Assembly (NCBI GenBank): GCA_020057445.1
Contig: JAGVFV010000001.1
Span: forward strand, 1 to 6,542
Length of the DNA: 6,542 bases
Direction of reading: 5' to 3'
Origin: an archaeon
Lineage (GTDB): Archaea > Nanobdellota > Nanobdellia > Woesearchaeales > JAHJEM01
The notes under the pieces: model-generated
What the model saw: only the letters and a program-made list of their open reading frames with translations
Told to the model about the DNA's origin: nothing
Databases searched by the model: none
Program-made: the position numbers and the translations under genes
Shown here: positions 1 through 5,234 of the stretch, in pieces
How positions within the stretch are numbered: the stretch's first letter is position 1
Layout: each line of letters opens with the position of its first letter

Positions 1-725
1 AGCTGGTTGATGACCTCGTCAAACCCGGGCTCCTTGCATGTCGCCTGGGGCACCGTTATGTGGAACTCCTCAAGAACCGGCTCATTTCGCATGGGGACGT
101 TTGCCGCATCACGCTTGATGCGAACGAACCTTCGCACGTCCACTGTCCCGTCGAGGCGCTTGATGTTCTCGATCTGCTCCTCTGTCTTGTATACTCCGAA
201 CGTGAGCTGGTCCTGGACCCATTGCGGGAACTGCGCGCCCTTGGTGTATGCCTCTTCCGACGACATGAGCTGTGATGTTGCGTACACGGCCTGCTTCACT
301 GATTGCATGAACAGCTCATGCATCAGCTTTTCCGGAGAACCGAAGATCTGATGGATCTTCAAGATGTAAAGATCGTCATTCGGCAGCTGGAACCGGTAGT
401 CCCCGCTGATGTCTGCCGTACCTCCGTCATTGTACCTCACCTTGATCGCAGGACCGGTCTTGGTCTTGTCGGTCTTGTCGTTAGAGAACGTGTAGCTCGA
501 CTGGATCTGGTAGCTGGTCTTACGGGCAAAACCCTTTGCGTAGATGCCAGGGCCGTGGCGCACCCACATCTTGCCTGTGATCGGATTCTCCAGGACCTGG
601 ACGAATCCTGCGTCGTTGTTGGTGAACATGGAGACTGCGCCGCCGAGGACGACGACGAGTCCGATCACGATCCCGGCAACCTTCGCGATCCTGCGAAAGT
701 CGATGGATTCAAAGTCTTCAAACAT
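1..725 (-). CDS. SPFH/Band 7 domain membrane protein (3' end cut by window edge)
   Basis: The frame is open from an ATG at 725-723 to the left edge, giving 241 residues without a stop, so the C-terminus is missing. The start is set by a GGAGG six bases upstream. A short acidic N-terminus (MFEDFESIDF) is followed by one hydrophobic anchor at about residues 14-33 and then a soluble region. That region holds the SPFH-like segments VLENPITGKMWVRHGPGIY (44-62), IKVRYNDGGTADISGDYRF (94-112) and LKIHQIFGSPEKLMHELF (122-139). From memory this pattern matches SPFH/Band 7 proteins of bacteria and large phages, which oligomerise on membranes as scaffolds; the substrate or partner here is unknown. The order anchor then SPFH is as expected. 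It is the last gene visible in the minus-strand run and follows many small membrane proteins. Family assignment is fairly secure; the role is not. Confidence 0.85.
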   Translation of the reverse strand, partial: MFEDFESIDFRRIAKVAGIVIGLVVVLGGAVSMFTNNDAGFVQVLENPITGKMWVRHGPGIYAKGFARKTSYQIQSSYTFSNDKTDKTKTGPAIKVRYNDGGTADISGDYRFQLPNDDLYILKIHQIFGSPEKLMHELFMQSVKQAVYATSQLMSSEEAYTKGAQFPQWVQDQLTFGVYKTEEQIENIKRLDGTVDVRRFVRIKRDAANVPMRNEPVLEEFHITVPQATCKEPGFDEVINQ

Positions 726-795
726 GGTTTCCTCCAATGGTTTCAGATATTCCTGTTTTCGATCTCACTGCACGCGCTTGTGAGGCGCTGTTCAC

Positions 796-1083
796 CTAAG
801 CTCCGTTGCTCCTTTCCGGCCGGACGATGCGCGCCCTTGTCGCGTACCACCCTTGCCCATGCTTCATGCGGACATCTTCGAGCAGGACAGAGTCATTCAC
901 GTTCGGAAGGTTCTCGTCGACAAGGACGGAGAGGGCGAAAATGATGGACCCTTCGACCCCGTCTGCGTACGCGACTGCATAGGGTTCTGTTTCCCCTTTC
1001 ATCACGTACGCATTCGCCACCCTTCCCACGACAGTTCCCCGAGGAAGGTGATCTTCTCTGGGAATAAGGTTATGTGGTTTCAT
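796..1083 (-). CDS. small cold-shock/OB-fold-like protein, 95 aa
   Basis: The ATG at 1083-1081 has GGAGG four bases upstream (GGAGGTAGCATG), which fixes the start. The protein is soluble with no signal or membrane segment. Its layout resembles a cold-shock/S1-type OB fold: a first strand GTVVGRV (16-22), a middle strand YAVAYADGVEGSIIFA (35-50) where cold-shock proteins have their DVFVHFS-like strand, then NVNDSVLLEDV (61-71) and a closing GQGWYATRARIVRP (76-89), similar to the final strands of Csp proteins. The aromatic RNP residues of true Csp proteins are only partly matched, so nucleic-acid binding is a guess from shape. It lies between a structured spacer and the SPFH gene, 70 bases from the latter, and could be co-transcribed with it. 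The gene is convincing; the fold assignment is tentative. Confidence 0.75.
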   Translation of the reverse strand: MKPHNLIPREDHLPRGTVVGRVANAYVMKGETEPYAVAYADGVEGSIIFALSVLVDENLPNVNDSVLLEDVRMKHGQGWYATRARIVRPERSNGA

Positions 1084-1084
1084 G

Positions 1085-1252
1085 CTACCTCCGAGGATGT
1101 GAGATCGTAAACCCCCACACTTGTTTTTCCTCCTTCAAGAACCGGCTGTTCTTGACCGATCCGTAGTTTCTGGCCAGACTTTCTGCCCAATGTGCAGGGG
1201 AGGGACCTTGATGATCCTCTTGTTCCTGATGTTGTCTGATCCCTCCCCTCAT
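1085..1252 (-). CDS. possible small protein, 55 aa (unrecognised)
   Basis: This is a weak candidate. ATG at 1252-1250 is preceded by AAGGACAGGG, a mediocre ribosome site. The frame ends at a TAG one base before the ATG of the 95-aa gene, which would suit translational coupling. The product would be hydrophilic with no membrane segment, with a Gln/His-rich N-terminus (GGIRQHQEQEDHQG) and a more ordinary C-terminal part (AHWAESLARNYGSVKNSRF). Against it, both inverted repeats of the spacer fall inside it, other frames are open too, and a better Shine-Dalgarno sits inside the frame before a GTG at 1120-1118, which would give only 11 residues. It may be non-coding leader. Confidence 0.22.
   Translation of the reverse strand: MRGGIRQHQEQEDHQGPSPAHWAESLARNYGSVKNSRFLKEEKQVWGFTISHPRR
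1135..1155 (-). repeat. 8-bp hairpin upstream of an orphan Shine-Dalgarno
   Basis: TCAAGAAC at 1135-1142 and GTTCTTGA at 1148-1155 are perfect reverse complements around a 5-base loop. On the minus-strand transcript the hairpin runs straight into AAGGAGG (1135-1129), sharing one base with it. It has no trailing U-run in either direction, so it is not an intrinsic terminator. It could control access to that ribosome site or to the following 95-aa gene. Confidence 0.5.
1196..1249 (-). repeat. 10-bp perfect inverted repeat, 34-base loop
   Basis: AGGGGAGGGA (1196-1205) and TCCCTCCCCT (1240-1249) are perfect reverse complements, giving a 54-base stem-loop in the spacer before the 95-aa gene. The arms are purine-only and pyrimidine-only. 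The loop shows no strong inner stem. No U-run follows, so a terminator is unlikely. Confidence 0.55.
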
Positions 1253-1411
1253 CGAGCCCTGTCCTTCGCATCGGATGGACCATCGCCCTCCTGCATAAGT
1301 GGAACCTCTCCTGAAGCTCCGAAGATCCGGGCTGCCGTGGATAGCGTAGCACTTGTCTGCAAGGAATCCTTGTTTCCAAGGTACAACAGTCTCACCAACA
1401 GCCCAGAAATT

Positions 1412-1639
1412 TCACTTCAGGTGATGAATCGCCCCGATAATCAGCAAGATACATGCCAAGAAGCCGCCTGCGAGGAACAGGAAGTTCCCTGCTGCCCTGC
1501 AGTCGTTTCTCTGGTGTATCCTCCTGAAGCACTCCTGCATGTCCAGCTCCCCTGTATCTATCTTGATCAGGAGGGCAAGCAGGCGGCAGCAGATGCCGAG
1601 GAAGAAGACGAGTCCGACCAACATCCACCAGTATGACAT
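1412..1639 (-). CDS. small two-helix membrane protein, 75 aa
   Basis: Not recognised. The start at ATG 1639-1637 is supported by AGGAGG seven bases upstream (AGGAGGTTAAGCGATG). A hydrophobic N-terminal segment (WWMLVGLVFFLGICC, about 4-27 with the following LLALLIKI) and a second near the C-terminus (FLFLAGGFLACILLIIGAI, about 53-71) flank a polar central loop with acidic and basic residues (DTGELDMQECFRRIHQRND). There are four Cys residues in total: two in the first helix, one in the loop and one in the second helix. There is no cleavable signal peptide. It is separated from the upstream 88-aa gene by a compound hairpin (1664-1724) and is one of five consecutive small membrane proteins, suggesting a shared membrane process. 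The helical pattern and strong ribosome site make the gene convincing; function is unknown. Confidence 0.78.
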   Translation of the reverse strand: MSYWWMLVGLVFFLGICCRLLALLIKIDTGELDMQECFRRIHQRNDCRAAGNFLFLAGGFLACILLIIGAIHHLK

Positions 1640-1663
1640 CGCTTAACCTCCTGCGAGACTTTG

Positions 1664-1724
1664 CCCCTGGCGCAACTCACCGCGGTTGGAGGTGCCAAAT
1701 GACCCGCAATGTTCGCGCCAGGGG
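1664..1724 (-). ncRNA. compound rod-like hairpin in spacer
   Basis: CCCCTGGCGC (1664-1673) and GCGCCAGGGG (1715-1724) are perfect reverse complements. Inside lie GCGG/CCGC (1682-1685/1704-1707) and, directly stacked on the 1685 side, TTGG/CCAA (1686-1689/1695-1698) with a 5-base loop. This forms a three-tier rod with internal loops. It starts five bases after the stop of the 88-aa gene and ends 15 bases before the AGGAGG of the 75-aa gene, so it fills the spacer. No U-run follows, which argues against a terminator. Possible roles are an RNA processing or stability element between cistrons, or a mobile palindromic repeat; it is not assigned to a known family. Confidence 0.45.
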
Positions 1725-1729
1725 ACTCT

Positions 1730-1996
1730 TCATACCACAAATCGATAGAGGAGCAGGCCTGCGACAAAGCCAACTCCTGCCGGGACGACGAAGAGAGACG
1801 AGAGCGCGAAGGAGCCAAGCACGGCAGCCCACCAGGGTGCATGGCTTTGTCTCACTCCCCTTCTTGTCCGAGGCATGATGATGAGGAAATCGATCCACTC
1901 CCAGAAGTCATTGACCTTCCGGAGGACGAACGCGAATGTCGCGATGCCGACGAGCAGCCCGAGAAACATCGCCAAACACTTCCAGGTCTCCTGCAT
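1730..1996 (-). CDS. small membrane protein, 88 aa
   Basis: Not recognised. ATG at 1996-1994 is preceded by GAAAGG about nine bases upstream, a weaker ribosome site than its neighbours. The first hydrophobic segment lies at about residues 7-25 (CLAMFLGLLVGIATFAFVL). An amphipathic stretch NDFWEWIDFLIIM follows, then a basic loop PRTRRGVRQSH (42-52), then a long hydrophobic C-terminal region WWAAVLGSFALSSLFVV (54-70) and AGVGFVAGLLLYRFVV (72-88) that probably forms a helical hairpin. The basic loop predicts that this loop is cytoplasmic. The gene starts 29 bases after the stop of the 167-aa gene, so the two are probably co-transcribed, and a compound hairpin begins just after its stop. Overlapping frames on both strands lack this hydrophobic pattern. 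Confidence 0.72.
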   Translation of the reverse strand: MQETWKCLAMFLGLLVGIATFAFVLRKVNDFWEWIDFLIIMPRTRRGVRQSHAPWWAAVLGSFALSSLFVVPAGVGFVAGLLLYRFVV

Positions 1997-2025
1997 GGTT
2001 TTTGCCTTTCTTCAGAAGGGAGATG

Positions 2026-2529
2026 TCAATTCTCCTTCAGGTCTTCCTTGTTAATTCTCTCGAGCGCTTTTATCACCTGAGGTCTGCTCACGTCGCGAGC
2101 ATTGAACAACATCACCCACTGGAGCTTCATGCGCCTCTTCATATAGAAGTCGAAAGAGAGCATGCCTGCCGCCCCAAGGATCATGGACGCGAGCGGGACG
2201 GAGAGGACGAAGAACAGGTCGCCCTTCTTCATGATCCAGGTCTCCATTATCCCGAGGAAGAAGGCAGCCATGTACGCAGTGCCCATCCAATCGACGATCT
2301 TGAGCAGCTCTTGGCTCTCGCGAGGATCCATGAGCGCTTCGACAGCGATCTGCCTCTTTGCCTTGCCGATGATGTGCACGACAGAGGCAGCGAAGATGAG
2401 GATCATGACTGTCGCCGTGTTCGGAAGCGCCTTCTCTGAAACTCCCCCGATGAGATAGCAGATAAAGCCGATGAGCGATGCAGCAGTCCCAAGCCAGATG
2501 ATCTTGATTGCATCCTTCAGGTTATTCAT
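2026..2529 (-). CDS. four-helix membrane protein, 167 aa (paralogue A)
   Basis: No named family recognised. A longer in-frame ATG exists at 2640, but the start at 2529-2527 has AAAGGAG seven bases upstream and aligns exactly with the start of its paralogue, so it is preferred. Helices are predicted at about 9-29 (KIIWLGTAASLIGFICYLIG), 38-56, 82-100 and 104-127, followed by a basic motif MKRRMK (130-135) and a charged cytoplasmic tail to residue 167. Of the first 21 residues 18 are identical to the neighbouring 180-aa protein; MILIFA and the FxxYMKxRMxL motif after the last helix are also shared. It lacks eight residues between the first two helices that the paralogue has. It lies 40 bases downstream of the paralogue, a clear tandem duplication. 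Confidence 0.85.
   Translation of the reverse strand: MNNLKDAIKIIWLGTAASLIGFICYLIGGVSEKALPNTATVMILIFAASVVHIIGKAKRQIAVEALMDPRESQELLKIVDWMGTAYMAAFFLGIMETWIMKKGDLFFVLSVPLASMILGAAGMLSFDFYMKRRMKLQWVMLFNARDVSRPQVIKALERINKEDLKEN
2469..2529. repeat. 5'-end copy of the paralogue duplication, copy 1
   Basis: The first 61 bases of the 167-aa gene differ at only five positions, by my count, from the equivalent stretch 3052-3112 of the 180-aa gene. The similarity continues weakly across the ribosome site. Farther into the genes identity falls to short islands, for example GATGAGGATCATG at 2396-2408 and 2951-2963. Confidence 0.75.
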
Positions 2530-2569
2530 AGATTCACTCCTTTCATGGTGAGACAGGCGCACAGCGCTT

Positions 2570-3112
2570 TCATCTCTCCTCAGGATCGCCCCACAGCTCT
2601 CTTTCCCTTTCCGGCCGACGGTCCCTTGCCTCCTGTGCAAGGCTATCGAACATCTGTTGGATATGTTCCGCCGAGAGCCGCATGCGCTTCTTCATGTAGA
2701 CGGCGAATGAGATTGAAGTTGATACGCTGAGGATGATTGTCGCTATCTGGACGGCCACGATAAAGAATGTGCCTCGGTTCTTGGTGAGCAGGAGTTCGAT
2801 CGCAAAAAGGACTATCGCGAAACCATACGCGAAGCCCATCCTCGTGACGATGCCAATGAACTGCTTCGCCTGCGGGAGACTGCCAAAGTCAACTTCAGAC
2901 TCTATCCTCTCTCTCGCCCTCACAATGCGCAGGCATGCGGAGAGTGCAAAGATGAGGATCATGCCTGTCGCGAGGAACAGGATGGTCTTCTCCATCGCCG
3001 AGAGAAGGATAGTCTTCTCAGATCCTCTCCAGATGAGATAGCCGAGAAGACCGATGAGCGATGCGGCAGTCCCAAGCCAGATGCACTTGATTGCAGCCTT
3101 CAGGTCATTCAT
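2570..3112 (-). CDS. four-helix membrane protein, 180 aa (paralogue B)
   Basis: This is the tandem paralogue of the 167-aa protein; no named family is recognised. An ATG seven codons earlier (3133) lies ahead of the ribosome site GGAAAGGA, so the start at 3112-3110 is chosen, matching the paralogue. Helices are at about 9-28, 42-64, 91-110 and 115-138. A short insertion (around SAMEKTIL, 39-46) distinguishes it from paralogue A. After helix 4 comes MKKRMR and a long, strongly charged tail ending RRPERERELWGDPEER, probably cytoplasmic. The loop between helices 2 and 3 is charged (RIVRARERIESEVD) in the same place as in paralogue A. It starts 29 bases after the stop of the 85-aa gene, which suggests one transcript. 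Confidence 0.85.
   Translation of the reverse strand: MNDLKAAIKCIWLGTAASLIGLLGYLIWRGSEKTILLSAMEKTILFLATGMILIFALSACLRIVRARERIESEVDFGSLPQAKQFIGIVTRMGFAYGFAIVLFAIELLLTKNRGTFFIVAVQIATIILSVSTSISFAVYMKKRMRLSAEHIQQMFDSLAQEARDRRPERERELWGDPEER
3052..3112. repeat. 5'-end copy of the paralogue duplication, copy 2
   Basis: This is the partner of 2469-2529: the conserved 5' end of the 180-aa gene, encoding the near-identical N-terminal residues up to the first helix. Conservation of DNA as well as protein here, against divergence elsewhere, suggests either a young duplication with uneven selection or local gene conversion. Confidence 0.75.
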
Positions 3113-3141
3113 GGGTTCATTCCTTTCCGGCATGTGTGCCT

Positions 3142-3399
3142 CTATCGTTCATACCTTCTTCTGTGGAACCTGTAGAAGAGCTTGTCGGCACCGACGATGA
3201 CGAAGCTTCCGCAGATCACCACGAGAATGAGATTCAGGATGCCTCCTCTCAAGACAGTCAATGCGCAACCCGCCGCGAGGATAAGGGCGACATGCATCAG
3301 TGTCTTCTTGAAGAGGAGGAAGAAGAGAGCGGCAGAAGAGAGAAAGATGAGCAGCACTTTCACCTGCTCTCCATGGTATTGATGGAAAACCTCATTCAT
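3142..3399 (-). CDS. small three-helix membrane protein, 85 aa
   Basis: Not recognised. The frame stays open upstream to an ATG at 3567, but that would run through the tRNA-like and hairpin elements and has no ribosome site. ATG 3399-3397 has AAAGGGA seven bases upstream and is chosen. Three hydrophobic segments are predicted at about 13-30 (VKVLLIFLSSAALFFLLF), 33-50 (TLMHVALILAAGCALTVL) and 53-71 (ILNLILVVICGSFVIVG). A strongly basic C-terminus follows (DKLFYRFHRRRYER), predicted to be cytoplasmic. The gene begins about 40 bases after the second compound hairpin and is followed 29 bases on by the 180-aa paralogue, so it probably heads the small-membrane-protein group. Confidence 0.78.
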   Translation of the reverse strand: MNEVFHQYHGEQVKVLLIFLSSAALFFLLFKKTLMHVALILAAGCALTVLRGGILNLILVVICGSFVIVGADKLFYRFHRRRYER

Positions 3400-3440
3400 A
3401 ATGCGTCCCTTTCGTTCAAGTTGCATGTTGTGCAGAACCT

Positions 3441-3505
3441 TGTGCCGGAGGAAGTGGCAAGTTCCAACCCCGGGTCGGATCTTCCACAATGTGATCTCCG
3501 GCACA
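3441..3505 (-). ncRNA. compound rod-like hairpin in spacer
   Basis: TGTGCCGGAG (3441-3450) and CTCCGGCACA (3496-3505) are perfect reverse complements. Nested inside are GGAAG/CTTCC (3450-3454/3481-3485, sharing base 3450 with the outer stem) and a six-pair stem at 3464-3469/3473-3478. In minus-strand RNA the inner stem is fully paired with one G-U (CCGACC/GGUUGG), whereas the plus strand has an A-C mismatch, favouring a function in the minus transcript. The element sits between the tRNA-like sequence and the 85-aa gene. There is no U-run. No known RNA family is recognised. Confidence 0.45.
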
Positions 3506-3519
3506 TTCCAAACAAGAGA

Positions 3520-3581
3520 GCGCCCGTCAGGAACCCGAAACACTCCATCGAGAGGCCGCTCTGCCATTGAGCTACGGGCGC
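3520..3581 (-). pseudogene. tRNA-like element, shortened (degenerate tRNA?)
   Basis: Read on the minus strand, the sequence begins GCGCCCG, then TA, then a D arm GCTC-AATGGCA-GAGC that matches the tRNA box A pattern (TAGCTCAATGG). It ends with CGGGCGC, which pairs perfectly with the 5' seven bases; one more pair forms on each side, making nine. Between the D arm and the 3' acceptor strand are 31 bases, about nine fewer than a standard tRNA. A short CTC/GAG hairpin (CTCTCGATGGAG) and a possible T-stem TCGGG/CCTGA with only two bases left in its loop are visible. No normal anticodon loop or CCA is present. It starts 12 bases after the stop of the transporter gene. A decayed tRNA or tRNA-mimicking RNA is more likely than a working tRNA. 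Confidence 0.45.
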
Positions 3582-3593
3582 TGTCGTGCGCTG

Positions 3594-5165
3594 TTACACC
3601 TTCACCGAGCGCAGCATCCTGTCAAGCGCGAATTTCCGCAGCATCGTGAACCCGAAGAACGAAATCAGGATGGCGGAGATCGGATTCATCTTCCACAGGA
3701 AGACCGTGACAGCGAAAAGCACCGCGCCTCCTGCGAGCGTCGCGGCATTCGTGATGCGACGCCAGGCAGCAGGAAGTACGAGCCACTTCTCAGGACCTGT
3801 CATGTCCACATCGCCTTTCGTCTGCTTGCGGTCAGGGAGCAGATGGACACAGACAAAGCTGAGCAGATAGGCAATAGATCCGATGAGGATGAGCATGTTG
3901 AGCGACAGATACTCCCCTGGCGCTATGCCAAAGAAGCCCTGCTGGAACTTACTCAGAAAGCCGAGCTTCAGTCCGTGCTCATACAGCCATCCGCCAGTCC
4001 CATAGCTGCAGGAATAGGCAAAGTTTGCCACGCTCATGAAGCCGGCAAAGAGGCTCCCCGCCGCAGCGACAGGGATGATCGAACCCACAAGGCTGAACGT
4101 GCTCATGCGGATCAGCGCAGCGCCGATCGCGAGCAGGAAGTTGTACCCTGCGAGGAAGCCGAGCCGGACCGCACCCTCGCTCGCAAAAGGCAGCAGCTGA
4201 TGCAGTCCCTTGGTGATGTCCGAGAAGTACGGGTCAAGAAGCAGGTACGCTCCCAAGCTCAGCGCGATCGAAGAGACGATGTAGATACGAAAGATCGAAC
4301 GAAGTCCGATGCGGTCCTGCCACTTGACTCCCTTCCAGGCGAACAGCAGCACACCGACAAAGAGCCCTGCGTTCGTGATCCCGTCGGAAATCCCCACCTG
4401 CGTCTGAGAGAACTTCAGGTCTTCAAGCAGGTGGTTGTTCCAGATCGCGCCAAGCGCAGGCTGGAAGTGAAATAGGAAATAGAAGAGCATCACTCCCAGG
4501 ATTGGACCGGAGTTGAGCCCGTTCCAAAAACCCATGACCGACTGCTTCAAGGGGATCGGTGCCGCCTTGTCATGCGGAAGCATGAGGACGACTGCGAGCA
4601 GCACTGCAGGAACTGCTGCAAGGACGACCATGAGGTTGCCGAACTTAAAGTGGTCTGCTATGTAACCCCCGAACGAGGCAGCGATGATGCTCGTACCGTA
4701 GATCGAAGCCCAGCAGATAGCCTGGTTGAGGCCGACGGTCGTCGATTTCGAACGGCCGGATGCCTTAGACTCCTCATCACCTGCGATCACCGACGCACGA
4801 TCGACGGCAACGTCAGTGGCGGCGAGGACAATGGAGAGCCCGAACAGGAACCAGAATAGGATCATCGCGCTGGCATCGAGCATTGGCGTCAGCAAAAACC
4901 CGAGCACGCTCATCGACAGCAGCAGGATGAGGATGGTCTTTGTCCTCCCGTACGCGTCGATGAGGAAGCCAAGGACGGGCTTGAACGCCCAAGCCAGGTA
5001 TGACTTGGAATGCAAGCCCTGGATTGCACCTTCCTCCAGACCGAACCCCTTGAATATCCGAAAGATCGGTTGGTAGGTGACGCCCTGCCAGGGATTCGCG
5101 AGCCCCTGCATCATATACTCCAGGGCGAACACTACCTTCAGGAGTCCCTTGCGTTCTTTCTTCAT
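3594..5165 (-). CDS. major facilitator transporter, folate/biopterin (BT1)-like, 523 aa
   Basis: ATG 5165-5163 follows TAGGAG with about four bases of spacing. The protein is an integral inner-membrane carrier with a typical MFS layout. FKPVLGFLIDAYGRTK (61-76) is the loop 2-3 signature, and ATDVAVDR (116-123) resembles the DVVVDA-type motif of folate/biopterin transporters. About twelve helices run to residue 444, with a central cytoplasmic loop around 196-215. After residue 445 there is a hydrophilic linker (PDRKQTKGDVDMTGPEK) and two further hydrophobic segments (474-490 and 493-510) with a basic end. The extra pair makes it longer than most BT1 members I know. Substrate cannot be read from sequence; folate, biopterin or another small organic solute is only suggested by family resemblance. 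It lies 69 bases downstream of the 223-aa gene. MFS membership is secure, the BT1 branch less so. Confidence 0.88.
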   Translation of the reverse strand: MKKERKGLLKVVFALEYMMQGLANPWQGVTYQPIFRIFKGFGLEEGAIQGLHSKSYLAWAFKPVLGFLIDAYGRTKTILILLLSMSVLGFLLTPMLDASAMILFWFLFGLSIVLAATDVAVDRASVIAGDEESKASGRSKSTTVGLNQAICWASIYGTSIIAASFGGYIADHFKFGNLMVVLAAVPAVLLAVVLMLPHDKAAPIPLKQSVMGFWNGLNSGPILGVMLFYFLFHFQPALGAIWNNHLLEDLKFSQTQVGISDGITNAGLFVGVLLFAWKGVKWQDRIGLRSIFRIYIVSSIALSLGAYLLLDPYFSDITKGLHQLLPFASEGAVRLGFLAGYNFLLAIGAALIRMSTFSLVGSIIPVAAAGSLFAGFMSVANFAYSCSYGTGGWLYEHGLKLGFLSKFQQGFFGIAPGEYLSLNMLILIGSIAYLLSFVCVHLLPDRKQTKGDVDMTGPEKWLVLPAAWRRITNAATLAGGAVLFAVTVFLWKMNPISAILISFFGFTMLRKFALDRMLRSVKV

Positions 5166-5234
5166 TGCACTCCTATTCCCTCTGGTGATGGGGCGATGAA
5201 CAGCGTATCACTGCAGCAGCGAGCATGCACTGCG

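Larger units (their letters stand above)
1084..1411. other. 328-base spacer with inverted repeats and two weak small ORFs
   Basis: No confident gene is seen here. The spacer contains a 10-bp inverted repeat (1196-1205/1240-1249), an 8-bp hairpin (1135-1142/1148-1155) and a strong Shine-Dalgarno-like AAGGAGG at 1129-1135. Two short minus-strand frames are open: 1395-1249 (GTG start, 48 aa, no good ribosome site) and 1252-1085 (ATG start, 55 aa). They overlap by ATGA, and the second ends one base before the ATG of the 95-aa gene. That packing is operon-like, but all three minus frames are open for long stretches and neither peptide resembles anything I know. A structured 5' leader for the 95-aa gene explains the region equally well. 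Confidence 0.5.

Noticed and set aside
765..788. Possible terminator hairpin between the 95-aa and SPFH genes
   Set aside because: Only 4-5 bp stems (CTCAC/GTGAG, GCGC/GCGC) that overlap each other and have no U-run.
1080..1379. Minus-strand 99-codon frame overlapping the 95-aa gene by ATGA
   Set aside because: It starts at TTG with no ribosome site and has an atypical Arg/Ser/Gly-rich composition. All three minus frames are open for long stretches here, so openness is not evidence.
1121..1636. Plus-strand open frame of 171 codons
   Set aside because: It starts at a TTG without a ribosome site, is antisense to the well-supported 75-aa membrane protein, and is Cys/Pro/Ser-rich in a shadow-like way.
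1640..1730. Integron attC-like site, because GTTAAGC before the 75-aa gene fits the GTTRRRY core and a palindrome lies upstream
   Set aside because: No matching RYYYAAC core pairs with it, and GTTAAGC is simply the end of the ribosome site plus spacer; the palindrome does not include it.
3400..3567. N-terminal extension of the 85-aa protein up to an ATG at 3567
   Set aside because: It would translate through the tRNA-like element and the compound hairpin and has no ribosome site, whereas ATG 3399 has a good one.
3567..4475. Plus-strand open frame of 302 codons
   Set aside because: It is the mirror of the transporter gene: very rich in Arg, Glu, Gln and His, with no domain pattern. The opposite strand is a clear membrane transporter.
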